From Penium margaritaceum (taxonomy: Eukaryota; Streptophyta; Zygnematophyceae; Desmidiales; Peniaceae), in contig SZWC01001570.1 in NCBI GenBank assembly GCA_023375785.1, positions 120,312 to 184,311 of the forward strand: a stretch of 64,000 bases of DNA, in the 5' to 3' direction. A program made the translations under genes and the position numbers. Numbering within the stretch: the stretch's first letter is position 1; every line of letters begins with the position of its first letter. Shown in pieces: positions 44,794-56,600 of this stretch. Below the pieces are notes generated by a model. That model had not been told where the DNA came from, did no database searches, and saw only the letters and a list, made by a program, of their open reading frames with translations.

Positions 44794-47549
44794 GAGAAAG
44801 GTGAAGCAAGCCAGGGAAAGGTGGAGCAAGCCAGAGAACAGTAAAGCAAGCCAGAGAATGGTGGAGCAAGCCAGAGAGAAAGAAAAACAAGACAGAGAAA
44901 GGTGAAGCAATCCACAGAATGGTGGAGCAAGCCAGATAAAGGTAGAGCCAGCAAGAGAAAGGTGGAGCAAGCCAACAACATTTGGAGCAAGCCGGAGAAC
45001 GGTGGAGCAAGTCAGAGAACGGTAGAGCAAGCCAGAGCAAGGTGGAGCGAACCAGGGAAAGGTGGAGTAAGCCAGAGAATGGTGGAGCAAGCCAGAGAAG
45101 GGTGGATTAATCAAAAGAAAAATGGAGCAAGCCAAAGAAAGATGGAGCTAGCCAGAGAAACGTGGAGCAAGCCAGAGCAAGGTGAAGCAAGCTAGAGAAA
45201 AAGGTGGAGCAAGGCAAGGAAAGGTGGAGCAAGCCAGAGACAGGTGGAGCAAGCAAGAGAACGGTGGAGCAAGCCAGAAGAAGGTGGACCAGGTCAGAGA
45301 ACGGTGGAGCAAGCTATGGAAAGGTGGAGCAAGCCAGAGAAAGGTGGGGCAAGCCAGGGAAAGGTAGAACGATCCAGAGAAAGATGGAGCAAGCCAGAAA
45401 AGGTGGAGCAAGCAAGAGAAGAGTAAAGCAAGCCAGATAATGGTTGAGTAAGCTAGAGAACAGTGAAGCAAGCCAGAGAACGGTGGACCAAGCCAGAGAA
45501 AGGTGGAGCAAGCTATAAAAAGGTGGAGCGAGCCAGAAAAAGGTGGAGCAAGCCAGGGAAAGGTGGAGCAAGCCGAAGAAAGGTAGAGCAAGCCAGAGAA
45601 TGGTGGAGGAAGCCAAAGAAAGGTGGAACAAGCCAAGGAAAGGTGGAGAAAGCCAGAGAAAGGAGGAGCAAGCCAGGGAAAGGTGGAGCAAGCCGAAGAA
45701 AGGTAGAGCAAGCCAGAGAATGGTGGAGGAAGCCAAAGAAAGGTGGAACAAGCCAAGGAAAGGTGGAGAAAGCCAGAGAAAGGAGGAGCAAGCCAGAGAA
45801 AGATGGACCAAGGCAGAGAAAGGTAGAGCAAGCCACAGAACAGTGGAGCAAGCCAGGGAATCGTGGAGCAAGCAAGAGAAAGGTGGAACAAGCCACGGAA
45901 AGGTGGAGCAAGGCAGAGAAAGGTAGAGCAAGCCACAGAACAGTGGAGCAAGCCAGGGAATCGTGGAGCAAGCAAGAGAAAGGTGGAACAAGCCACGGAA
46001 AGGTGGAGCAAGGCAGAGAAAGGTGGAGCAAGCCATAGAAAGGTGGAGCAAGTCACAGAAAGGTGCAACAGGCCAGAGGAGGGTGGAGGAAGCCAAGGAA
46101 AAGTGGGAGCAAGCCAGAAAAAAGTGGAGCAAATCAGAGAACGGTAAAGCAAGCGAGAAAAAGGTGGACCAAGTGTGATAACAGTGGATCAAGCGAGGGA
46201 AAGGTGGAGCAAGCCAGAGAAAGGTGGAGCAAGCCAGGGAAAGGTGGAACAAGCCAGAGAAAGGTGGAGCAACCCAGAGAAAGGTGGAGCAAGCCACAGA
46301 AAGGTGGAGCAAAGTAGAGAACGGTGGAGCAAGCCAGAGAAAGGTGGAGCTAGCCAGAGAAAGGTGGAGCAAACCAGAGAAAGTTCAGGCAATCCAGGGA
46401 AAGGTGGAGGAAGCCAGAGAAAGGTGGAGCAAGCAGGGGAATGTAAAGAAATCCAGAGAAAGATGGAGCAGGACAGGGAAAGGTGGAGCAGGCCAGAGAA
46501 CAGTGGAGCAGACCAGAGAACCATAAAGAACGCCAGAGAAAGGTGGAGCAAGCAGGGGAATGTAAAGAAATCCAGAGAAAGATGGAGCAGGACAGGGAAA
46601 GGTGGAGCAGGCCAGAGAACAGTGGAGCAGACCAGAGAACCATAAAGAACGCCAGAGAAAGGTGGAGCAAGCCAGAGAAAGGTGGAGTAAGACAGGGAAA
46701 GGTGGAGCAAGCCAGAGAAAGGTGGAGCAAGCTAGGGAAAGGTGGAGCAAGCCAGAGATTGGTGGGGTAAGCCAGTGAAAGGCGGAGCAAGCCAGAGAAA
46801 GATGCAGCAAGCCTGAGAACGGTGGAGCAAGGCAGGGAACAGTGGAGCAAGCTAGAGAAAGGTGGAGCAAGCTTGATAAATCTGGAACAAGCCAGAGAAA
46901 GGTGGAGCAAGCCAGAGAACGGTGGAGCAAGCCAGAGAATGGTGGAGTAAGCCAGAGAATGGTCGAGCAAGCCAGAGAATAATGAAGCAAGCCAAAGAAA
47001 GGTGGAGCAAGATAGAGAAATGTGGAGCAAGCCAGAGAATGGTGGAGTAAGCCAGAGAATGGTCGAGCAAGCCAGAGAATAATGAAGCAAGCCAAAGAAA
47101 GGTGGAGCAAGATAGAGAAATGTGGAGCAAGCGAGAGAATAGTGGAGCAATCTGGAGAAAGGCAGAGCAAGCAAGAGAAAGGTCGAGCAAGCCAGAGAAA
47201 GTTGGAGCAAGCCCATGAAAGGTGGAGCAAGCCAGGGAAAGGTGGAGTGAGCCGGAGAACGGTGGAGTAAGCCAGAGGATGGTGGAGTAAACCAAAGAAA
47301 GGAAGAGCAAGCCACATGAAGGTGAAGCAAACCAAAGAATGGAAGAGCAAGCCAAAGAAAGGTGTCGCAAGCCAAAGAATGGTGGAGTCAGCCAGAAAAT
47401 AATAGGGCAATCCAGAGAAAGGTGGAGCAAGCAAGGGAAAGTTGGAGCAAGGAAGACAATGGTGGAGCAAGCGAGATAAAGGTGGAGCAAGTCAGAGAAC
47501 AGTGGAGCAAGCCAGAATAAGGTGGAGCAAGCCAGAGAAATGTGCAGTA
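44794..47549 (+). repeat. 20-bp minisatellite array
   Basis: About 138 units in the same orientation as the main array. Two-copy blocks occur here too, for example 45541 with 45661 (offset 120) and 46941 with 47041 (offset 100). It ends at gtgcagta, where Copia element 3 begins. Confidence 0.95.
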
Positions 47550-48636
47550 TGTTGGCACTAGTGGATTTAGAGGCACCCTCAAGGATGCCTAGCTCTCACT
47601 GCTACACGCTATCAATGTTTGGGCAGCCAATGGACACCAATGGTGAAGAGTGTGGAGCACAAGGATCACGGTTGTGAGTGGGCAGAACACGTCGCATTCA
47701 GTAGATCTGAATTGAAACAAGTTTTTGTTAGTTAGCATAGTGAGATTATATCTGATACTTATAGCTTGTGACCTAAGCTTTCAAACGCATCCAAGCACGC
47801 CCAAAACGCAGCAGTAAAGCCCCTGCTACGGCCGTCGAAGTAACCCTTGGTGGAGCCGCCCACCTTGCCTTGCACGCTAGGCAATGGGAGGCGCTTCGAC
47901 GATGACCCGTCGAAGCGCCTTTCCTCGCCCAGAAGTCAAGGAGAAGTTCACCCTGGTCAAGGAGAGTCTAGTGGTTGCNTTTGGGCAGCCAATGGACACC
48001 AATGGTGAAGAGTGTGGAGCACAAGGATCACGGTTGTGAGTGGGCAGAACACGTCGCATTCAGTAGATCTGAATTGAAACAAGTTTTTGTTAGTTAGCAT
48101 AGTGAGATTATATCTGATACTTATAGCTTGTGACCTAGGCTTTCAAACGCATCCAAGCACGCCGAAAACGCAGCAGTAAAGCCCCTGCTACGGCCGTCGA
48201 AGTAACCCTTGGTGGAGCCGCCCACCTTGCCTTGCACGCTAGGCAATGGGAGGCACTTCGACGATGACCCGTCGAAGCGCCTTTCCTCGCCCAGAAGTCA
48301 AGGAGAAGTTCACCCTGGTCAAGGAGAGTCTAGTGGTTGCTTTCTTTATGGCCCTGGTGCATTTGGGGGTCGTTGGAGACGAATTCAGATCATTGTTGGT
48401 GGATTATCCCGCCACCCATGGCGGGTACCAGATTCCACCCCCCCCAACACCCGAATTTTGGGCTAGGCCAACTTTCTGAATACTCACTCAACTTGAGCAA
48501 TTCAAAGCTCGATCCTGCATGGAAAAATCCAAGGAATCCAAATCTAAAGTCAGATCAGGTGTTCGACCACTCCTCACTGGTCGAACCAGGGAGTATGATC
48601 AACGTCACTCATGGTAAGGGGCACACCATGTCAACA
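47550..48636 (-). repeat. Element 3 LTR (3' copy, enlarged)
   Basis: 1087 bp, against 725 bp for the other LTR. The excess is a 361-bp direct duplication (47618-47978 and 47980-48340) joined by one N. Ends are tgttggcac and gtcaaca. Confidence 0.92.
47618..48340 (+). repeat. 361-bp direct duplication joined by one N
   Basis: The copies differ at only about three positions (for example ctaagctt against ctaggctt). The single n at 47979 lies exactly at the junction. Removing one copy gives the 725-bp length of the other LTR, so an assembly join is likely. Confidence 0.9.
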
Positions 48637-48650
48637 ATCTCCCCCTTGCA
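48637..48650 (-). promoter_or_regulatory. Polypurine tract of element 3
   Basis: Sense strand aagggggagatt directly before the 3' LTR (tgttgac), the usual Copia arrangement; the tract of element 1 is nearly the same. Confidence 0.8.
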
Positions 48651-48689
48651 CCGTAACCTTGATGCCCTTTCCTTGGGACCTGTAGCATT

Positions 48690-50192
48690 TTAATCCTCAC
48701 GGCGCAGACTGAGCTCCATGCAGCTCGTGTTGTGCCTGTCCTTTGGCTGTGCCTTGGTCATGGCATCGGCGAGCATGCGCTTAGTACCACAATGCACAAT
48801 AGCCGCATCTCCCTTCGCCGCCAAGTCCCGCGCGTAGTGATGCCGGATCTCAATGTGCTTGGTCCTCCTGTGCAAAACTGGGTTCTAGGTGAGGCTGATG
48901 GCACTTATGTTCTCGACGTTGAGTACCGTTGGTTTCCTTTGTGGCATGCCGATGTCCTTTAGCAGCCGCCGCAGCCACACCGCCTCCTTTGCGGCTTCCA
49001 CGAGCGCGATGTACTCCGCTTCAGTGCTGGACAGTGCCACACAGTCCTGCTTCCTACTTGTCCATGAAACTGCTGCACCACCAAGTACAAACACGTATCC
49101 CGACGTTGATTTTCTTTCATCCACATCACCAGCCCAGTCGGCATCGGAGTAGCCAACCAACTCAAGGGAGTCGTCACACGCTCGACCTCCAAACACGAGC
49201 CATGATTGTTTTGTCGCCTTGAGATAGCGGAGGATCCGCTTCACCGCTTGCCAATGCAGCGGCCCGGGGTTAGCGACATAGTGACTCACTTGGCCTTCCG
49301 CGAAGGCCAGGTCGGGCCACGTCATTACCATGGCGTACATGACGCTCCCCACCGCGGACTGGTATGGCACATCTGCCATCTCCTCCTTCTCCTCGTCCGT
49401 GCTCAGGTCCATGCTCGAGCTCAGGTCACATGTGGTATTCATGGGTGTGCCGATGGGGTTGCACTCCTCCATGTTGTAGCGGCGGAGTACCTCTTGCACA
49501 TACTTTGCCTGCCCCATCTCGAGTGTGCGTGCCGTGTGGTCCCTCTTGATGGCGACGCCGAGGTAGTACTCAAGCTCGCCCATGTCGGTCATTTTGAACC
49601 GACTGCCCAGCTGCCGCTTCAGGTTCACAAACTCCTCCATGTCCGATGAGACAAGGATGAGGTCATCCACGTAAAGGATCACGATCTGGTGCAACCCCGG
49701 CTGCTTTCGCATGTACACGCTGTGATCCGCCTCGCAGCGCTTGAAGCCAAGCTCGGCCATGAAGCTGTCCATTTTCAGGTACCACATGAGTGGCGCTTGC
49801 TTCAGCCCGTAGAGCGCCTTGCAAAGCCAGCACACCTTCCCCGGCGGCGCGTCCACCCCTTCCGGCACCTCCATGTAGACCTCCTTGTCCAGGTCGTCGT
49901 TGAGAAATGCAGTTTTCACATCTATTTGATGGACTTGTTAGTCGCGCGCCGTCGCTACCAAGAAGATGGAGCGGATGGAGGCAAACTTCGCCATCGGTGC
50001 AAAGGTTTCATCATAGTGTTCACCCTTTTGCTGGGCGTACCCATTCGCGACCAGCCGCGTCTTGTACCGCTCCACATTCCCCTACTTGGTGAGCTTCTTC
50101 TTGAAGATCCACTTGGAGCCGATGATTTTCGCGCCCTCCGGCCTGTCAATCAGCTGCCAAGTGCCTTTCTCTTCGTGGGAGGAGAGCTCTGA
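48690..50192 (-). pseudogene. Copia reverse transcriptase and RNase H region (element 3)
   Basis: A 344-codon open stretch (48885-49919) starts within the polymerase at MKTAFLNDDLDKEVYMEVPE. It continues through GKVCWLCKALYGLKQAPLMW, the catalytic YVDDLILVSSD, YYLGVAIKRD and SAVGSVMYAM, into RNase H with SDADWAGDVDERKSTSGYVF and SSTEAEYIALVEAAKEAVWL. The RNase H tail with KHIEIRHHYARDLAAKGDAA follows at 48690-48875. The N-terminal polymerase part lies at 49920-50192. It resembles the matching region of element 1 but is clearly a different family member. Confidence 0.92.
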
Positions 50193-50354
50193 TTTTATAC
50201 CTCCTTCCCACTTAGCCCCATCCTTCCACTGCAACGCCTCCTTGACGGTCTCGGGCTTCTCTTACGCAAAGAACGCTTGAGCGAGCCCGGTCCAGATGCC
50301 CTCCGTGACATCGTGCCTCTTTGCCGTCCTTGCGCGTCTGCTTCTCCGGGGCTG

Positions 50355-51260
50355 CTACTGTTGAGGCTGCTGCTGCTGCTGCTGCTGTCGCTGCTGCTGC
50401 TGGTGCTGCCCTCTCGCGGTGCCACTCACACCGCTGGCCTGCTCCCCATCTCTCACGGACCATGGAGATGCGGGCTCACTCCCCGCCTCCTCGTTCAGCT
50501 CCACTGCTGCTGGCGCTTTGGACTCATTATCCGACTCGGCTGAATGCAAATCAGCTGCTCCAACATCACCCGGATGGTTTTCGCCGGCTGGAGCCGATGG
50601 GACGTCACCCTCTTTTGCGTCCTCCATCGTCTCCCCCTCGAGGAGTGGCAGCCACTCCCCCCACTTGGAGAGACCCATGTCCTTGTCCGTCCAACGACTG
50701 TCCTCGTCAAACGTGACGTCGTGACTCTTCACAATCTGCTGCCTCCGCAGGTCAAAGAGCCGGTACGCCTTGCTCCTGCTCTCGTACCCGACGAAGATGC
50801 ACTGGCGAGTCCGCGGGTGCAGCTTGCCCCGCCCCTCCCGTGCCTGCACAACAGCATACGCAACACAACCAAACGTGCGGAGGTGTGCCACAGTTGGCTT
50901 CCTCCCGCTCCACACTTCTTGTGGCGTCTTCCACACCTTCGACTCCACATCCCTTAGCGGCTTCGTCGGCATCAGGTTCATGATGTACGCCGCTGTCCAT
51001 GCCGCCTCGCCCCAGTACCGCTGCGGGAGGCCGGCATCGCTCAACATGGACCGGACCATGTCGAGGATGGTGCGGTTCACCCTCTTGGCAACGCCGTTCC
51101 GTTACGGAGAGTGTGGCGTAGTTTTCTGCCACGCGATCCCCTTGCTCTTCATCCATGCCGATTAGCCCTCGTACTCGCCACCGTTGTCGCTTCGGAACGC
51201 CTTCACCTTCAAGCCTGTTTGCCGCTCCACTGCCGCCACAAACTCTTGCATACAATTCAG
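50355..51260 (-). pseudogene. Copia integrase region and linker (element 3)
   Basis: The C-terminal integrase part is legible: MNRTILDMVRSMLSDAGLPQ, RYWGEAAWTAAYIMNLMPTK and KVWKTPQEVWSGRKPTVAHL, then LRTFGCVAYAVVQ, the Copia-type region after the DDE core. The linker to the polymerase is acidic and then glutamine-rich, from a CAG/CTG-type run near 50360-50410. Upstream integrase sequence with FITFINDHSRKLYLYIIKRK-like character lies near 51250-51330. Confidence 0.85.
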
Positions 51261-51572
51261 GACATCACTCTTCCTCTTGATGATATAGAGGTAGAGCTTG
51301 CGGCTGTGGTCGTTGATGAAGGTGACGAATTAGCGAGCGCCCCCGATGGAGCTCTCGAATGGTCCACACACGTCACTGTGGACCACCTCCAACTTCGCCG
51401 ATGCACTCGTCCCTTTGCCATCAAACGGCTACCGTGTCGCCTTGCCCACCGCGCATGGCTTGCACATGGCATTCTTGGCTGCATCGAGGCCCTTGACCTT
51501 AAGGCCCCGCTCCACTTCCTTCTTCGCGATGTCCCTCACAGTTGAGGGAGCGATGTGACCTAGGCGGCGGTG

Positions 51573-52841
51573 TCATAGGTCCATATTTCCTTCATCCTTT
51601 GTCACGAGGTTGACGGCGTCAGTCCTTACTGCATCGGCAAGGACCTTGGTGCGAAGAAGGTACAGGTCCTCCTCCCTCTTGCCACATGCAATCACCTCGC
51701 CATCTCCCTCCTTTCGGATGATAGCCTCTTTCTTGTTGAAGAGTACCTCAAGCCCCTTGTTGGTAAGGTGGCTCACTGACAGCAGGTTTGCCCCAAAGTT
51801 GAGCATGTGGAGCATGTTGTAGATGGTGCACGGAATGATTTTACTGTTCACCACCGACTCAAAGCGTACATTGCCTTTGTACGCAGCCAACTCTGTTTTG
51901 CCGTTGGCCACTTTTATGCGCCGCTCGGTGGCGTCGTAGGTGACGAACGCCACCCGGTTGCATTGTGTGTGGCAGCCTGATCCGGAGTCGATCACCATGA
52001 ATTCTGGATGTGTCAAGTCGGTAGATTCCCTGGCCATCATGGCTTGGGAGTCCTTCTTCCCACCCTTCCTGGGCTGGTCCGACTTCTTGTTGGGAGAATC
52101 GCATGCGTAGTGGCCTTGTTTGCCACAATTGTAGCACTCCCCCTTGATGTCACCTTTCTTGGTGTCCTGCTTGGCACCCTTCCCCTTCTTGCCTCCCCCT
52201 CCACCTTGAGGGCAGACGGCATAGGCGGAACTTGATGTTGCCCCGCTCTCTCTCCCACCACGCCGCATCCATTCGTTGCGGACGTACTCAGCAACCTTCG
52301 GGTACTTCAGCTCATCGGCGGACCAGCCGCCTATGACAGTGATCATGGGACTCCAACTGTCAGGCAAGGCAAGAAGGAGGATCATAGCTTGCAGCTGAGG
52401 GTCGACCTTCCATCCGGTGGCTACGCACTCAGCAGTAAGGGACTCAATCTGCTACAGGATCTCCATGATGTCGTCGCCTTCGTTGGCTCGGATGGTGATG
52501 AGCCTCTTGAAGATGAAGAGCTGGTTAACAAGGTTGGTGGACTGGTAGATGGTGCAGAGTTTCTTCCAGGCCTCCGCGTCCTCCGTGCATCCTTGAACCA
52601 GGGCGCGCTGCGGCGGAGCTAGCGCTAACACCAACAATGCAAGCGCCTTCTTGTTGCGCTTCTTGAACTTGTCCACTTCCTCCGGCGTCGCGGTATCCGG
52701 AGGCGCGGTCTCTTCACCGTTGACCAGCTCAAGCAGACCCTTGTCATCGAGGTAGACCTAAAACTGCCACCTCCACAAGGGGAAGCCGTTTCCATCAAAC
52801 TTGGAGACGGCACCGATGCTCTCTTGCTCGGTTGTTCCCAT
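51573..52841 (-). pseudogene. Copia gag-protease region (element 3)
   Basis: The probable start at 52841 (MGTTEQESIGAVSKFDGNGF) lies about 50 bases inside the primer site. The gag domain includes LPDSWSPMITVIGGWSADEL. A lysine- and glycine-rich stretch precedes a CCHC zinc knuckle (CYNCGKQGHYACDSP). Protease (FMVIDSGSGCHTQCNRV) and pre-integrase (REEDLYLLRTKVL) segments follow. The layout matches element 1. The region is no longer a single frame. Confidence 0.88.
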
Positions 52842-52891
52842 GGCGCGTGGCGATAGCGTGAAAGATCAGGAGCTAGGATCCTTCTAGGCAC

Positions 52892-52906
52892 GTGGGCCCA
52901 TAACCC
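52892..52906 (-). promoter_or_regulatory. Primer-binding site matching internal initiator tRNA-Met (element 3)
   Basis: gtgggcccataaccc on the plus strand is an exact 15-base match to the anticodon arm of plant initiator tRNA-Met, three bases from the 5' LTR. Confidence 0.85.
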
Positions 52907-53249
52907 TTTTGTTGGAACTAGTGGGTGTAGAGGCACCCTCAAGGATGCCTAGATCTCACTTCTAAACGCTACCAATGTTTGGGTAGCCAATGGACACCAA
53001 TGGTGAAGAGTGTGGAGCACAAGGATCACGGTTGTGAGTGGACAGAGCACGTCGCATTCAGTAGATCTAAATTGAAACACTTCTTTGATAGTTAGCATAG
53101 TGAGATTACATCAGATCCTTATAGCCTGTGACCTAAGCTTTCCAACGCATCCAAGAATGCCCAAAACGGAGCAGTAGAGCCCTTGCTACGGCCGTTGAAG
53201 TAACCCTTGGTGGAGCCGCCCACCTTGTCTTGCACGCTAGGCAATGGGA

Positions 53250-53279
53250 GGCGCTTCGACGATGACCCGTCGAAGCGCC
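53250..53279. repeat. Hairpin in element 3 LTR
   Basis: Arms ggcgcttcgac (53250-53260) and gtcgaagcgcc (53269-53279), perfect over 11 bp with an 8-base loop. The same structure is present in the other LTR, twice because of its duplication. Confidence 0.85.
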
Positions 53280-53558
53280 TTTCCTCGCCCAGAAGTCAAG
53301 GAGAAGTTCACCCTGGTCAAGGAGAGTCTAGTGGTTGCTTTCTTTATGGCCCTGGTGCATTTGGGGGTCGTTGGAGACGAACTCAGATCACTGGTGGTGG
53401 ATTATCCCGCCACCCATGGCGGGTACCAGATTCCACCCCCCCCAACACCCGAATTTTGGGCTAGGCCAACTTTCTGAATACTCACTCAACTTGAGCAATT
53501 CAAAGCTCGATCCTGCATGGAAAAATCCAAGGAATCCAAATCTAAAGTCAGATCAGGT

Positions 53559-53584
53559 GTTCGACCACTCCTCAGTGGTCGAAC
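53559..53584. repeat. Second hairpin in element 3 LTR
   Basis: Arms gttcgaccact (53559-53569) and agtggtcgaac (53574-53584), perfect over 11 bp with a 4-base loop. The copy in the other LTR has one mismatch. Confidence 0.85.
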
Positions 53585-53634
53585 CGGGGAGTACGATCAA
53601 TGGCACTCATGGCAAGGGGTACACCATGCCAACA

Positions 53635-56600
53635 GAGCAAGCCAGAAAAAAGGTGGAGAAAGCCAGGGAAAGGTGGAGCAAGTCAGGGAAAGGTGAAGCA
53701 AGCCAGAGAAAGGTGGAGCAAGCCAGAGAACGGTGGAGCAAGCCAGAGAAAGGTAGAGCAAGACAGAGAATGGTGGAGTAAGCCAGGGAAAGGTGAAGCA
53801 AGCGAGGGAAAGGTGGAGCAATCCAGGGTAAGTTGGAGCAAGCCAGAGAAAGGTGGAACAAGCCACAAAAAAGTGGATTAAACAAGAGAACGATGTAGCA
53901 AGCCAGAGAACAGAAGAGCAAGATAGAGAACGGTTGAGCAAGCCAGAGAACGGTGAAGAAAGCCAGAGAAAGGTGGAGCAAGCAACAGAAAGGTGGAGCA
54001 AGCCAGAGAAAGGTGGAGCAAGCTAGATAATGGTGGAGCAAGGCAAAGAAAGGTGTAGCAAGGAAGAGAAATGTGGAGCAAGATAGATAATGATGGAGGA
54101 ATGCATACAACGGTCGAGCAAGCTAGATAACGGTGGAGCCATCCAGAGAAAGGTGGAACAAGCCAAAGAAAGATGGAGAAAGCAAGAGAAAGATAGAGCA
54201 AGCCAAACAACAGTGGAGCAGGCCAGATAAAAGTGGAGCAAGCAAGAGAAAGGTGAAGGAAGCCACAGAAATGTGGACCAAGCCAGAGAATGGTGGAGAA
54301 ACCCAGAGACTTGTGGCGCAGGCCAGAGAAAGGTGAAGCAAGCCAGAGAAAGGTGGAGCAAGCCAGGGCAAGGTGGAGCAAACTAGCGAAAGGTTGAGAA
54401 AGCTAGGAAAAGGTGGAGAAATCAAGAGAACGGTGGAGCAAGTCAGAGAACGGTGTAGAAGGCCAGAGAAAGGTAGAGCAAGACAGAGAAAGGTGGAGCA
54501 AGGGAGAGAACCATGGAGCAAACCGGACAAAGGTAGAACAAGCTAGAGATTGGTAGAGAAAGCCCGATAAAGATAGAGCAAGCAAGAGAAAGGTGGAGCA
54601 AGCCAGAGAGAGGTGGAGCAAGGCAGGGGAAGTTAGAGAAAGCCAGAGAATGGTGGAGCAAGCTAGAGAATGGTGGGGCAAGCCAGAGGAAGATGGAGCA
54701 AGCCAGAGAAAATTGATGCAAGCCAGAGAACTGTAGAGCAAGCCAGAGAGAGGTGGAACAAGCCTGAAAAAGATGGAGCAAGCTAGAGAAAGGTGGAGCA
54801 AGCCAGAGAACGTTGGAGCAAGTCAGAAAACTGTCGAGCAAACCAGAGAAAGATGGAACAGGCCAGGGAAAGGTGGAGCAAGCACGAGAACGGCGGAGTA
54901 AGCCAGTGAAAGGCGGAGTAAGCTAGAGAACGGTGGAGCAAGCCAGAGAAAGGTGGAGCAAGCCAGAGAAAGGTGGAGCAAGCCAGAGAAAGGTGGAGAA
55001 AGCCAGAGAAAGGTGGAGAAAATGAGGGAAAGGTGGAAGAAGTCAGAGAAAGGTGAAACAAGCAAGTGAACATTGAAGCATGCCAGAAAATGGTGGAGCA
55101 AGCCACAAAATGTTGGAGGACGCTAGATAAAGGTGGAGCAAGCCAAAGAAAGGTTGGGCAAGCCAGAGAAAAGTAGAGCAAGCCAGAGAACAATGGAGCA
55201 AGTCAGAAAACGGACAAGGAACCCAAAGAAACGTGGAGCAAGCCAGGGCAAGGTGGAGCAAGCCAGAGAAAGGTGGAGCAAGCCAAAGAAAGGTTGGGCA
55301 AGCCAGAGAAAAGTAGAGCAAGCCAGAGAACAATGGAGCAAGTCAGAAAACGGACAAGGAACCCAAAGAAACGTGGAGCAAGCCAGGGCAAGGTGGAGCA
55401 AGCCAGAGAACGGTGGAGCAAGCGAAAGAAAGGTGGAGTAAGCCAGAGAACAAGGGAGTAAGCCAGAGAAAGGTACAGCAAGACAGAGAAAGGTGAAGCA
55501 AGCCAGAGAATGGTAGAGAAAGCCAGAGAAAGGTGGAGCAAGCTAGAGAAAGGTGGAGCAAGCCGGAGAAAGGTGGAGCAACGGTTGACAAAGTCGCACA
55601 ACCATCAAGCATGCCAGGGAAAGGTGGAGCAAGCCAAGGAAAGCTGGCGCAAGCCAGAGAACGGTGGAGCAAGCCAGAAAAAGGTGGAGTAAGCCAGAGA
55701 ACGGTGGAGCAAGCCAGAGAAAGGTTGAGCCAGCCAGGGAAAGGTGGAGAAATAAAGAGAAAGGTGGAGCAAGCTAGAGAAAGGTGGACCAAGTCATGGA
55801 AAGGTTGAGGAAGCTAGAGGCAGGTGGAGTAAGCCAGAGATCAGTGGAGCAAGCCAGAAAGAGGTGGAGCAAGCCAGAGAACTGTGGAGCAACCTAAGGA
55901 AAGTTGGACCAAGCCAGAGAAAGGTGGAGTAAGCCAGAGATCAGTGGAGCAAGCCAGAAAGAGGTGGAGCAAGCCAGAGAACTGTGGAGCAACCTAAGGA
56001 AAGTTGGACCAAGCCAGAGAAAGGTGGAGCAAGCCGGGGAGAGGTGGAGAAATTCAGAGAAAGGTCGAGCAAGGCAGAGAAAGGTGGAGGAAGCAAGAGA
56101 ACAGTGGAGCAAGCCAGAGAAATGTAGAGGAAGCAAAAGAAAGGTGGAGCAATCCAGAGAACGGTAGAGCAAGCCAGAGAAAGGAGGAGCAGGCCGGAGA
56201 AAGGTGGGGCAAGCCAAGGAAAGGTGGAGTAAGCCTGAAAAGGTAGAGCAAGCCAGAGAAAGGAGGAACATCCAGAGAAAGTTGGAGCAAGCCATGGAAC
56301 GGTGGAGCCAGCCAGGAAACGGTGGAGCAAGCCACAGAACGGTGGAGCAAGCCAAGGAATAGTAAAGCAAGCCAGAGAACGGTTGAACAAGCCATAGAAT
56401 GGTGGCGCAAGCCAGGAAAATGCGGAGCAAGCCACAGAAAGGTGGAAAAAGCCAAAGAAGAAGAAGCCAGTGAACAATGATGCAAGCCAGAGAAATAAGA
56501 GGCAAGCCAAAGAAAGGTGGAGCATCCCAAAGAAAGATGGAGCAAGCCATGGAACGCTGGAGCAAGACAGAGAAGGGTGGAGCCAGACAGAGGACGTTGG

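Larger units (their letters stand above)
47550..53634 (-). mobile_element. LTR retrotransposon, Copia family (element 3)
   Basis: A 6.1-kb minus-strand fossil inserted in the 20-bp array. It has both LTRs, a primer site matching internal initiator tRNA-Met, gag, integrase, reverse transcriptase, RNase H and a polypurine tract. Flanks cagta (47545-47549) and gagca (53635-53639) occupy the same place in the 20-bp unit, consistent with a 5-bp target duplication that has since diverged. LTR difference is around 4-5% by eye, the lowest of the paired elements here, so it is the youngest. It is broken in several places. One LTR carries an extra 362 bp around a single N. Confidence 0.93.
52910..53634 (-). 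repeat. Element 3 LTR (5' copy)
   Basis: 725 bp; plus-strand ends tgttggaactag and atgccaaca. It contains two strong hairpins at 53250-53279 and 53559-53584. Confidence 0.93.

Noticed and set aside
50360-50410. CAG/CTG-type trinucleotide run as an unstable microsatellite locus
   Set aside because: It is short and interrupted and lies in the glutamine-rich linker of Copia element 3, where such runs are common.
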